From assembly GCA_028565635.1 (NCBI GenBank), contig JAOXYB010097382.1, positions 1-21,717 of the forward strand: DNA of 21,717 nt, written 5' to 3'. The notes under the pieces were generated by a model. That model was not told the origin of the DNA. It did no database searches and worked only from the letters and a program-made list of their open reading frames with translations. Source of the stretch: Phoronis ovalis. Taxonomy: Eukaryota > Phoronida > Phoronidae. A program made the translations under genes and the position numbers. This document shows positions 1 to 9,390 of the stretch, piece by piece. Every line of letters starts with the position of its first letter. Position 1 is the first letter of the stretch.

Positions 1-504
1 GTTTGCACATATATTTATATAGTCATATTGTAGTTTACATATTAGTAGTTTTATTTAGTATTGTTAGTAGTTACATTTGTATTTGTCCTTGTTCATTCAA
101 AACATGATACTGTGACAATAAACTATATACGTATATAAATGATGCAGTTATATATTCAGCCACTACACACTACCAAGTATTGAAGTCTATAACAATAAAA
201 TGCATAAACTGATAATGAACAATAATTAAATAATGACTTGAGTGTTAATGTGAATTATTTAAACAATTTTGAAGAGAAATTATAGTCACACTGGTATTTG
301 TTTTATTGTACTGCTAACGTCAAAACAACCGGAAATGACATCAATTATGATCTCCTGCAGACAAATACTGAGGAAACATAACATGATGTACAAGGTCAGC
401 AGAAAAAACAAAATGAACAATATAACAATGTTGTAATGGGAACTTGGTAGGAGGTAAAAAAATAAATATAACTGAACTTTTATTTTAGGGTCAAAATTAG
501 TTAC

Positions 505-602
505 ATTTTTCAGATATTCTGTCATCCTTTGCATATATTGTACATTTTGTGTTTCGCTCCAATTCTTATGCAAAGCATTGTTTGAAAGTGACTGGTACAA
601 AT
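505..602 (-). CDS. Internal exon candidate, unknown protein
   Basis: On the minus strand a pyrimidine-bearing acceptor (gattttctag) opens a 98-nt segment that ends at AAAAAT|gtaact, a usable donor. Read with two leading bases, it gives 32 codons beginning LYQSLSNNAL and ending QRMTEYLKN, a hydrophilic, probably helical peptide without low complexity. The reading frame stays open past the donor into T-rich sequence that encodes only hydrophobic residues, as intron read-through does. A second acceptor 15 nt further in (tttgtaccag) would start it in phase 0 instead. The two leading bases match the one base left over by the candidate exon at 2147-2082, so the two can be joined as K-D-LYQ. The next exon would lie left of the window. 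I do not recognise the family, and chance cannot be excluded. Confidence 0.42.
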
Positions 603-1063
603 CTAGAAAATCAGTCACATGTCAGAACAAGACAACATAAAAACATGTCAGACCAAGGAAATACATTGTATAACTACATTGTATAAGGTATTGGTTCATG
701 GGGAGGACATATTTTGACCCACTGTTATCCAGTTTGACAACTTGGTATTACGTGCTCTCTTTACTTGATCATTTAACAGTGTCTTTACACCACTACAAGT
801 ATGTTCTAGCTATAGTAAACATGATCAGGATGATGGCAACAAATTATAGCGACAAGCTAGCACACAAGACATGAAATTCACCCTACTGGGACATTATTGC
901 CCGAAAACATTATTATTTCCGGGTATTATCACAGCTTTAACCTTTGACCTAGGGAAAGGCCTGCCAAAATTTTAGTCTAGATGAGAATGTTCACATTAAA
1001 TAGTTTGAAATTATAGCAATACCACACAAAATAACACAAGTTTTGCTAAATACAGATTGCAGG
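603..1063. other. No gene seen; probable intron
   Basis: AT-rich sequence between the left exon candidate and the transposon-like element. I see no convincing splice-bounded frame. A short imperfect inverted repeat (cccgaaaa and ttccggg, near 900-923) is the only structure noted. Confidence 0.4.
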
Positions 1064-1842
1064 TAATATCAGAGATGCCAACCCCTGAAGAATTGAAACA
1101 GGGAGATTTAAGTCGTGGCGCCCAAAGGGCGACTCGGTGCGGTGCCCGGAGGGCGAACGCACAGCTAGGGGGTCTGGCATGCCCTCCCCCAATTTTTTTT
1201 GTAATTTTTGATGCATTTTCCTGCAATCTAGAGCATTTTAAATACAAATTTTGAATTTTGAATAGTCCCTAAAATATCAATGATCAAAAGTAAAGAACAT
1301 AATTTTTTTTCACTTAAGAGATGATGGTATAATTTATTCTCTTATCACACAATTACTAGAGTCAATAAATCTTTTACATTTAAATTTTTTTCTGAATTCT
1401 TGTTTAATAACGAATACTGTGGCGCAGCATACATAGTATACAGAACTGAATACTAAAACTATTCAACAGTTGTAACAAATTGTATCTTCTACTCGTACAA
1501 ATGATAACACTTATTAGGTCAGATCAACAAAATATTTACTGCAGTGAACATAAAATTTAATAAATTTTATGCCTTCTGCTAAGCTCTGATTGGCACAGCA
1601 TTGCCCTGGTGGGAAAATTAAGCCAATCACAACACCGCTTTGTTATTGTTTTATAAATAGATCGTAACACGGCGAAATCGGAACCTGACAAAGTTTATTC
1701 GCATTGTAGTATCATCCCGTTTTTTTCTAAGTTTCTCGACAATAAAAAAAATTGGTTGCCCTAAAAACCGGGAGATTTGGACTTACAACCGGGAGGTCGG
1801 GGACGGGGTCCAAAACCGGGAGATTTGGTAGGTCTGTAATAT
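1064..1842. mobile_element. Non-autonomous hAT-like DNA transposon with TAATAT flanks
   Basis: The left end starts CAGAGATGCCAAC (1070). The reverse complement of the right end (1836) starts CAGACCTACCAAA, so the ends are imperfect inverted repeats beginning CAGA, which resembles hAT termini. TAATAT lies directly outside both ends (1064-1069 and 1837-1842), consistent with a target-site duplication, although hAT elements usually make 8 bp. Inside are a GC-rich CpG-containing block (about 1113-1190) with a hairpin around a GGCATGCC palindrome, and three direct copies of a motif like AACCGGGAGATTTGG near 1764-1830. A related motif, acagggagattta, sits near the left end. No transposase frame is present, so the copy would need enzyme supplied in trans. 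Exact boundaries and superfamily are inferred. Confidence 0.6.
1589..1659 (+). promoter_or_regulatory. CCAAT/CCAAT/TATA promoter-like module inside the element
   Basis: An inverted CCAAT box (ATTGG, 1589-1593), a direct CCAAT box in the context agccaatcac (1623-1627) and TATAAATA (1652-1659) are spaced as in classic RNA polymerase II promoters. A start site would be expected near 1680-1690, where the sequence becomes CpG-bearing (cacggcgaaatcgg). No open frame of note follows before the right end of the element. It may be a relic of an autonomous parent's promoter. Confidence 0.35.
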
Positions 1843-2081
1843 TCCCAAGTAAATCAACAGTAGATCTGTTTATACAATAAAATACGTAGTCTGAAACATA
1901 CAATATAGTTTATGCTTCAATTTTGTTTTTATCCACAATATCTAGAAAAACTAACTAAAGCAGCTTTTTAGGAATTAAATAATGGCTAGCAAGAAATGTA
2001 ACAATTGTATGACCAAGTTTGAATAGAATGAGGATTGACAGTATCAAACAAATTAAAGGGACTGATATTCAGTTCACTCAC
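1843..2081. other. No gene seen; probable intron
   Basis: AT-rich spacer between the transposon-like element and the exon candidate ending at 2082. I see nothing else in it. Confidence 0.4.
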
Positions 2082-2147
2082 CTTTACGAGGCCTGTGTCC
2101 AAAATGATTATTGATTTCCATACTCCCGTCTCTCCCACTATGAGGAT
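2082..2147 (-). CDS. Internal exon candidate, unknown protein
   Basis: A textbook minus-strand acceptor (ten T residues before cag) and a perfect donor (GTAAAG|gtgagt) bound 66 nt. Two frames are open. With two leading bases it reads PHSGRDGSMEINNHFGHRPR then K, leaving one base (G), and this phase joins directly to the exon candidate at 602-505. In phase 0 it reads ILIVGETGVWKSIIILDTGL, which looks like a Walker A loop but has tryptophan where the last conserved glycine of GxxxxGK[ST] should be. I prefer the first frame because of phase agreement and its hydrophilic composition. The splice signals are among the best in the window. The family is unrecognised. Confidence 0.48.
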
Positions 2148-3534
2148 CTGAAAAAAAAAACAGCAAGCATAAATCAAAGCTATATTATAACTATTTTTGT
2201 TAATAAACGTTTTATCCAAAGTCATAAACAACAAAATATTTTTCCACATTATAAACCTATTCGTCCTATTTAGTGAAGTAAGTGTATAACAATTAAAACA
2301 ATAGTTTTCTGGCCAGGACCAGGGCCATGCTATTGTTAAGTGGGGAATTTCAATGTATCCGTACCTATTAAACAAAGCATTATTATCCCAATCTTGGTAA
2401 CTGAGTTCAGCCCTGGTCTGATCCTTTCCTTCTATATAGCAAAAACTGAATTGTTTTTGCAAGCAACACAGTTCACAAGTTGCTTATAATAATAGCATGC
2501 ATGCACATCTAAATATACATATTATGTATATAAGTCTGGGTAAAATGTCCTTTCTTAGAATAGAAATAACACTTTGCTGGATTTTATTTATAGATCATTT
2601 GCAAAGTAGGGGGCAATTACTAATATTTAACAAATATTGCTGCTTATGTAAGTTAACACTGATGTGTGATTATTTCTTTTTATGAATAATTGGTTATTAC
2701 CTATAACATACATCAATAATACCTGTCTCTGATATTTCGAACATATTTCGAGCTTGTTAATTTACACAAAAATTTATTCATGACACCTGGAAAAATGTAC
2801 AATAAAATACAGAAACTGACTGCAAGATACAAGAAACTGGAATATCTATACTGACGGTCTGTATTTTGGAACTCCTATTGAGCAACAATTGATAATTAGT
2901 GGAAAACCTGGAGGTTACTTTATCACTCAATAATATAAAAATATCAGTCCGTTTTGTGTAATAGAACAAAACATTTTACAAACCTAACTGGTGCACCACA
3001 AACATGACTTTCAGATTTCAGAATGGTTGTAAAAATTAATAGATCCGTTCTTCATACATATAACATTCAATTTCTGCACACAAATGTAAAGGACTCACTG
3101 AAACAGTAAAATGTCCTGTAATATCATATTCATTCAGATTATTCATTCAAATTTTTAAAGAACCCAAATCAACTACAGCTTTCATTCCCAGGTATATATA
3201 TCCAGTTGATCTACTGTTACATGGTCTGTTAGTTCTATAATGAAGTATATTTTTAGTTACATTTTTCTCATTTGCTGCCTTGGAACCACATTTTAGGGGT
3301 TCATCAAGGGAATAAGTAATGCAAACATTAGGCATAGCATTTCTTGACATTGATCTTTACATACCAACACTAGTACAACAAAACAAATGATTTTCCAATA
3401 AAACCAAACAAAAATTATTAAAACTGTACATACCAACATGCTCTTAGAAAATCAAAATATCAACAATATAACCTTACCTATAATACAATACCAGTACGAA
3501 AAAATAAAATAAAAATGATCTGGTACTATCAGAT
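2148..3534. other. No gene seen; probable intron
   Basis: AT-rich sequence upstream (on the minus strand) of the 2147-2082 exon candidate. Several minus-strand acceptor-like tracts exist, for example near 2832 and 3100, but each encloses only a tiny or hydrophobic frame that I do not accept as coding. A 67-codon minus frame at 3147-3350 lacks splice support. Confidence 0.35.
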
Positions 3535-3564
3535 GACCCTATTTTTATATTGATGACGTCAAAC
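3535..3564 (+). repeat. 30-bp CRE-bearing repeat, copy 1
   Basis: The segment starts gaccctattt and ends atgacgtcaaac, containing the full palindrome TGACGTCA. It matches 4616-4645 at 25 of 30 positions with no gap. TGACGTCA is the known binding core of CREB/ATF factors; whether it is used here is unknown. Confidence 0.45.
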
Positions 3565-4615
3565 TGTTATAGCCACTAACACCTAATAAACACAAGCACA
3601 ATTAGAGCATTCTATGACGTTTCTTTCCATTGCACTGGTATTTGTATATAATTGCACTGACATTTGGCTTGCTGTTACATGGTATTTGTATTTTCATGAT
3701 TATCAAATTGTAAATTGTAAACAACATTTAACAAATAAAATCCCACATCAACAAGAAGACCTTTTAGTAAAGGTAAGGGTTACTGTTGTTGACCCTCTGG
3801 TGACCTTTAATGGTGTACACAAGGAATGTGACACATTGCATGATCTCTAACTCTATGTTACATCATGATGGAAAGAAAACTGAAGAAAACAAAACCAATA
3901 ATTTGCAGCCTAACCAACAAAAACAATTGGGAAAATCAATAATTGTCTTAAAGCACCATATGAATAACTTAGATAAACCCACTAAATAACTGAATCTTAA
4001 CTGTTAAAAAACAGACCTAAAAATAAATTAAAATTCGATTTTTGGACCTGTTTATCTCAAAATGACACCATGACCTCTGAATGACCTGTAAATGATCTAA
4101 TATTCATTTTTGTAAGTTTTAAGGTATTTTTAAAATCTTAAATTTTTACCTTTAAATGTCAATAATGGACCATCACAGGGATGTGTGAAATACCATGTCT
4201 CTACTTCTATAGTCATCTTCAAGATACAGGTCTGAGAAATTGGTTATTGCTTTGAGCAATACAAAAAAAATTGACCTCTACAGGACATTCTGACCTCAAG
4301 CTCAACAATTGCCCCCCTCACATCTTAAGTGTCATACTTGTTGAGATAAGGCTCAACTGGAAAGAAAAACCTACAGAAAACTGCAATCCAATCAAAATGT
4401 CAGTCACTAATAAATACAAAGTACTTGATAACAGCCTGTTTAAAAATGTACACAAAATAAATCCAAATCCTGTCATAGGCAATACAAAAAATAGATTTCA
4501 AAGCAAAATTACTCAAATGGACACCTATGCATTTAACACTGTTCAAAAAAGCCTAAACAATGAAAATCCTCACACAATTTATCTTTAAAAATCCCTATTT
4601 TTTAAAACTGTGAAA
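3565..4615. other. Repeat-like intergenic or intron DNA with a DR5 half-site pair
   Basis: No supported gene. Two TGACCT half sites at 4071-4076 and 4082-4087 are separated by 5 bases (DR5), the spacing classically bound by RAR/RXR-type receptors. The segment around them (about 4040-4150) has the look of a dispersed repeat. A long plus frame at 4271-4588 has no ATG at its start and no splice support, so I treat it as chance. Confidence 0.35.
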
Positions 4616-4645
4616 GACCCTATTTCTATGCCCATGACGTCAAAC
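4616..4645 (+). repeat. 30-bp CRE-bearing repeat, copy 2
   Basis: Second copy of the segment at 3535-3564, in the same orientation and again carrying TGACGTCA. The five differences are clustered just before the palindrome, so the palindrome and the leading gaccctattt are the conserved parts. Confidence 0.45.
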
Positions 4646-4739
4646 CACTATATTAAGAAAGCCTGGTGTTAATTTTTACTCATGGGAACAATGTATGCCA
4701 TGTATCTGGGGATAATATATATGTTAAAATAAATATTCT

Positions 4740-5300
4740 AAGCCAGTTATGACATCATAAGAATTGTGAACAGGAAACCAATAATATCAACAGGGCGGAC
4801 AGGGGGCAAGCGTACTGGAAAAAGAGTATGGGTGTTACCTAGTAAAATGAAATACTTTTTAAAAGTGCATTGTTCTTGTTATAAAATGTGTGGGATATGC
4901 CAAGTCAACCTATGACATTACAAGCATTGTGACCATGAAACAATACTATAAGCATAATGTGTCTACCAAGGTTCAGGTGCAACTATATTTGAAGTGAACT
5001 TGCTGTCCCCAGGTGTTGTAATAAATGCTCTACATGAAGCTTGAATTTTATTTACAGTATGAAGAGTCCCATTACACTTAAAAGCTAGGGATAACATCAT
5101 TTATAAGTATTGTCAACAGGAAATAATACACATCTAAGCCAAAGTCTTGTCTATCTTTAGGGGGACCTAGGATACCTGCACTTACTTTAAAGCCTTGCAT
5201 CTTGGTCAAAAACCGTGCCAAGCTAAATATAACCATGACAGTATTTTGAGTATGGAACCATTGTGAGGAAGGAACAATTAATATACATCTGCCAGACTGT
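4740..5300 (+). repeat. Degenerate tandem repeat, about four units of 150-185 bp
   Basis: A motif of the form attgtgaacaggaaa followed by an AT-rich run and often acatctaagcc recurs at 4763, 4926, 5109 and 5260, giving spacings of 163, 183 and 151. In the first three units it is preceded by a sequence like tatgacatcat. Units are strongly diverged with indels, so this is an old array. The minus frame running through the third and fourth units is best read as repeat-derived, although it does end at AAA|gtaagt. Confidence 0.42.
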
Positions 5301-5401
5301 GTGCCTGTATAACACATCTGCAAGAGCATAGAGTGCATTCTATGTCTACGCTTAAAGTTAAGGAACTCCCGCGATAGATCAGTGCAGTTACATCATGTGC
5401 T

Positions 5402-5429
5402 ATATTATATATATATATATATATATAAT
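5402..5429. repeat. (TA)n microsatellite
   Basis: An uninterrupted run of alternating T and A of about 28 bases, likely length-polymorphic. Confidence 0.85.
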
Positions 5430-6332
5430 ACTGGTCTAATACGGGTATAAGAATAAAATTAAATACCAACTTGAACTAGTCAGCTAATCATAAGGATCAT
5501 AAATGGGGGTAGCATGCTTTTATACTTTGAATTTTAATTAGTGTGTTGCAAGGTAAACCTTGATGCATGGGGATGGTTTCTGTAACTCAAGCCTGTAATT
5601 TCTTGTTTACAAGTAGGAAAACACCTACGCTGTACGTTTTAAACATTAATATCTTACACTGAGAACATACAACCGCCATCCTTAAAGGTATCCTTACACG
5701 TGTACTTCAGCAAGGACAATCAAAAAATATGGTTAATGCCTGTATATCCTTGATTTGATCAAGAGTTTAACACATGTTATTTTGTAGAAAACAACTACAT
5801 CATATTAAATTGCAGCAGGTTGCTTTTTTGACTATCAAAATATAGAAGCATGCATTAATATGTCGTGTCTACATAAATGTTTGATTGTGCAAAACTACTT
5901 CAATTTTAAAATGTGAGATTATTTTTAATAATAGAAATATATTTTTAAAAATGTGTTTAAATTCTGTTTACAAAGCTTCCAGTATTTCTTTACGCAGATG
6001 TAGTTGAATTGTAGTTGATTCTACAGAAGTTTAGCTTTACCAAGTATCGTTTCAACACCAGTTATATTTATACTAAAACAAAAAGACAATACCATGAGCA
6101 CTAAATTTTTATATTTTTCTTACTCAAACTACAAGTAATCCTTTAGTTAATTAGTTGTTGGCCTTTGCTAGGATATTTGTAAAAAAAAGTACGAAAACAT
6201 TGGAAAAGAGGCAACAAACAATGTTACTAGAGTAAGAAGGTATTTTTAACTACCAATACACAAAAATAACGTACAATAACCATAATGCTTTTTTTTGTTT
6301 GAGGATGTATTCAGCGAGAGACGGTGGCTTAC
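5430..6332. other. No gene seen
   Basis: AT-rich DNA without supported features. A good-looking minus acceptor tract at about 6228-6240 opens only onto a hydrophobic T-rich frame, and I do not accept it as coding. Confidence 0.35.
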
Positions 6333-6389
6333 CGCCCTGACACTGTTTCTCTTTGTTATGATGCTATAATCGGATGCTGGATTCCACAT
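6333..6389 (-). CDS. Weak first-coding-exon candidate
   Basis: On the minus strand an ATG at 6389, preceded in frame by a TGA stop, opens 19 codons reading MWNPASDYSIITKRNSVRA. The frame ends exactly at AGGGCG|gtaagc, a good donor, in phase 0. The segment is richer in GC than its surroundings. Reading a different frame from an internal acceptor (gattatag at about 6356) leaves one base and would join in phase to the exon candidate at 2147. Plus-strand translation of the same DNA gives a short hydrophobic frame after a poor acceptor (ttgag), which I consider less likely. No family is recognised, and this may be coincidence. Confidence 0.22.
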
Positions 6390-7523
6390 TTTGCATCTTT
6401 CTGATCATTTGTTACTGATGAAGCCTTTTTGTTATTGAAGAGAGCAGCAGCCTATACTAAGGTCAAGTCTGCATTGTCTACCTCTAATGCACATGCATTG
6501 CTAAGAGACAAATTCTAATGTACATGTGCATGTGTACCCCAGACATCAAGCGAGAGAACATGGAATCAGCCTAGGTTTAGACACAAACACGCCGAGGTTC
6601 ATAAGTTACATTGTCGATTATTATTTGTACATGGAAATGCATGCTTACGACAGTCTACAGCAGATTATGTGTCATCATACATGTATAGTGCTGTTGGTCA
6701 AAATTAACGAGAAGTGATTTACATACCACAACAGGACACGAGACAGGAACAATAAATGTACATAGTCCGAAATTGAATGCAGTGGTTGACCTTAGGTGCT
6801 ACATGCCACAAGACACAAATAAAAGTACAGGACAATGTTGGAAAGATGAGACGGGTTATACAAATGCCAGGTATAAATGTATATAAACACTGATCTTGCA
6901 TCAAACCTCCTGGATCAAATCGAATCTAACTAGTGATGTTTTTCTTTTTTAGATCATGTCATGTATGTTATGTCAGTGTCCAGATCTGTAGCGCTGTGTG
7001 TCCAAATTGACTGGAAAATGACACAGGCTTTTGTCAAACTATAGAAATATCTTAGCAGATGTATGAGTAAGCAAGTGCTACATGTATTCTGCAATGTGCC
7101 CACTTGCCAACTTTCCTTGCTACTACCCGATTTAGTATTTAATGATAGTCCGTAGTTTTTATTTTTCTGTGCATTCCATGTATTTTATACATTTTTGTTG
7201 TTCAATACCTGTTAGTATACAATAACATTTCTTATTAAATAGTTTCTAGCTTGCTTTTCCCTTGACATCTATTATATTTTTTCTACATCTATCTTGTCCA
7301 GAGTGGTCAGGTTGAGTTAATGGTGAAAGATATTTTTACTATTTCTCTTTACATATACCCTTTTCTGTTGCCTATAAGATGGTAAACAACTTATCTTTAA
7401 CATCTCTGAGACAAAAATAGATTACCTTAAATGTCAGGAAATAGAAAAGGCAACCAAGATAAATAGAGCTAGTTTACCAGTGCTTGGTTCTTCTGAAGGA
7501 AATACTAAAAAAATCTCACTCAC
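6390..7523. other. No gene seen apart from a possible tiny terminal exon
   Basis: AT-rich. On the minus strand a strong acceptor (tatttttgtctcag) ends at 7406 and opens a frame DVKDKLFTIL followed by a stop. This is in phase with the 7524-7553 candidate, and an AATAAA lies further down on that strand at 7163-7158. It could be a terminal exon with a short 3' UTR, but ten codons are too little evidence to annotate it. Confidence 0.25.
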
Positions 7524-7553
7524 TTCGGGTCTTCAGTTCTTCTCAACCGATAC
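7524..7553 (-). CDS. Weak microexon candidate
   Basis: A 30-nt minus-strand segment lies between a good acceptor (gattttcttag) and a good donor (CCGAA|gtgagt). Only one frame is open, with one leading base, reading YRLRRTEDP and leaving two bases. In phase it can follow the candidate at 11825-11782 (joining residue R) or the one at 14449-14415. A following 90-nt intron would lead to the small terminal frame near 7405. Microexons of this size arise easily by chance, so confidence is low. Confidence 0.2.
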
Positions 7554-7639
7554 CTAAGAAAATCTTTCTGTGTTTTTGTTAAATTGCTTCTCGTAATATA
7601 AGAAGTAGGAATACTTCTGAAGATGCCTTCCAAGGTTCA

Positions 7640-7650
7640 CCACCAGGGGG
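7640..7650 (+). promoter_or_regulatory. CTCF-core-like site
   Basis: CCACCAGGGGG matches most of the core CCASYAGRKGG known for CTCF in bilaterians, followed here by AT instead of the usual C. Short motif; function not shown. Confidence 0.2.
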
Positions 7651-8259
7651 ATATTGGTATCATATCAACTTTATACAATAATTATTTAACAGTCAAATCC
7701 AATACTTGAGAAAACCATAATTATTTTTCATAAAAACGGCATATGTACATATTCCAGATTAAATATATACATGAAATAACTTGAGCATTGTTTGTGCACT
7801 AAGGGTATATTGTGCGATTTCTGTGGAAACCTAGATTTCATAATTGTAAAGACTATAACATCAGCAGATATGACATTATTAAGAAATAAAATACCCTATA
7901 GTTTCCTATAGCAAATGTTATTCTGAAAAGATGTATAGAAATACCAAAAGGTCAATGTTCTGTCATAAGTAACCATGTAAGTTATAAACAATATATTATT
8001 ACATATCACTCAACATATTCATACCTAGTATGTGATGTATACTGGTTGTCCTGAGCTTCTTCACTGTTGCATTACAAATACATGTATACTGTACAGGGCT
8101 ATTGAAAGTTCACTGTAAACCCTAAGCATGTGCGACATAGTTGCAAAAATTATAATTTATCATTATTTTAAACAATTTGAGTGAAAAAGCATAAGTTTAA
8201 AAAAATTGATAATACAAACTTTATTATTCAGACTGTGGGTGTTCAAACTAATACAGGTA
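7651..8259. other. No gene seen
   Basis: AT-rich DNA with no supported splice-bounded frame and no repeat that I could match elsewhere in the window. Confidence 0.35.
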
Positions 8260-8430
8260 TGACCTAATGACCTCTCTGTGATCCAATACCATCATTTTTG
8301 ACCATTTCAAGCTATTTAAGAAATCTGACCTACTGACCTCAATTTGACCCTGATCTAATTTTTGCATGAACTCCTTCATGCGGAGTCCACATCCCAAGGT
8401 TAGATCCCCATAGCTCAGTGGTTGAAAATT
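8260..8430. repeat. Diverged interspersed repeat with DR2 half-site pairs and a tRNA-like A box
   Basis: Two TGACCT pairs, each spaced by 2 bases, lie at 8260-8273 and 8326-8339, followed by TGACCC at 8345-8350. A perfect hairpin, GCATGAA with a four-base loop and TTCATGC, occupies 8364-8381. Then comes ggttagatccc (8399-8409, B-box-like) and tagctcagtggttg (8411-8424, a good RNA polymerase III A box of the kind found in tRNAs and tRNA-derived SINEs). The A box follows rather than precedes the B-like motif, so this is not an intact tRNA or SINE; it may be a junction of two fragments. The 67-codon minus frame over this region is repeat-derived. Confidence 0.35.
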
Positions 8431-9123
8431 GGAAAAAAAGAAAAGAAACATACACGTTCAATAGAAATAAAAGTTGTTAAAATAATTATTATTTTTAAAT
8501 AACTCAACAAATCATTGGTACAGGTACACTAAAAACAGTTACCCCAGTGTTGGGGACATTAACAAAACAACAACCCCTGAAATATGCTTAATAATACCAG
8601 TACGCTGCTGCAGATTAATAGCAGCCTGAAATAATAATGAATTTTGGAATAGCAATTTCTTGTCATGTTGTCAGTTAATTCATTGCAAAAGGTCAACACC
8701 ACAGCAAATAGTACAGCTAAGAATAGAATGCTTTATTGATTGATTGAAAATACTCTAGTCAAACATGCATATAAACCAAAGAAAGACATGACTGGAATAA
8801 ATTCCCAGCTTCTAGTTGAGGATCACAGGGGGAAAACTCCTTCACCTAACTTACCAAAATATTTTAACATTTCATTATGCCTTTTTATACTGCCTCAAGT
8901 TTCACTGAATAACATTACACAACTGTATCTTACTGAAACAACTGTAAATCAAGAAACCGACATTTTATCAGTTTTTCTGTCTTTGGAAACAAATCCTGCA
9001 GATTTCTGTCTAACAACCGTAACAACAGTGTACAGAATGTGGGTGTTTGTTATTGGTATAGCAGATATGGAGATATGCAGCAGATGTAGTAAACGGGCAT
9101 TGAATTAAAAAAACAAACTACTA
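8431..9123. other. No supported gene; a long plus frame without a usable start
   Basis: A plus frame of about 120 codons runs to a stop at 9108 but begins at TTG, and its first ATG is at about codon 17. It has no recognisable domain, and no clear splice sites mark it. It is somewhat longer than expected for AT-rich random sequence, so it could hide a fragment of a gene or transposon, but I do not call it a gene. Confidence 0.2.
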
Positions 9124-9390
9124 CCTGCATTTCAATAACATTAAATAAACAACATTATAACAGCAAAGTTCTGTTACACTATACACATGTCCAGGACATG
9201 ATTCAAAACCATTTACTTACACCATGTATTAAATTATAAATTAATTATCAATATTTTACTTATGCATGACACTAACTTGCATTTTAATATTTAAAATTAA
9301 ACAACATTACCACTGCAAAGTTCTATCCTACTTTACACATGTTCAGGACATGCAATAAATTAATTATCAGCATTTTACCTATGCATGTTA
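9124..9390 (+). repeat. Direct tandem duplication, period about 151 bp
   Basis: Sequence beginning gcatttcaata at 9128 recurs as gcattttaata at 9279. Matching inner blocks are aaacaacatta, gcaaagttct, acacatgt-caggacatg, aaattaattatca and attttac-tatgcatg. The second copy lacks about 35 bases found between caggacatg and aaattaatt in the first. It is a local duplication with later divergence; no coding role is seen. Confidence 0.7.

Noticed and set aside
1011-1254. Overlapping open frames on both strands over the GC-rich block
   Set aside because: They arise because the GC-rich core of the transposon-like element has few stop codons; they are not genes.
2082-2147. Walker A P-loop (GETGVWKS) suggesting a nucleotide-binding protein
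   Set aside because: The last conserved glycine before KS is replaced by tryptophan, the frame disagrees in phase with the preferred start of the neighbouring exon candidate, and a more natural hydrophilic frame exists in the same segment.
1986-2462. 158-codon minus-strand open frame read as one gene
   Set aside because: It starts at TTG, runs through a strong splice acceptor and donor pair, and is hydrophobic and repetitive outside the 66-nt exon candidate, so it is read-through.
3614-3850. 78-codon plus-strand frame containing LLVK|gtaagg
   Set aside because: It has a possible internal donor at 3772, but the peptide is AT-driven and the later part lies in TGACC-rich repeat-like DNA.
4271-4588. 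105-codon plus-strand frame
   Set aside because: It begins at TTG, is rich in N, K and T as expected from AT-rich sequence, and has no splice support.
8399-8424. A functional tRNA gene
   Set aside because: The A-box-like motif comes after the B-box-like one, and no cloverleaf or acceptor stem can be drawn.
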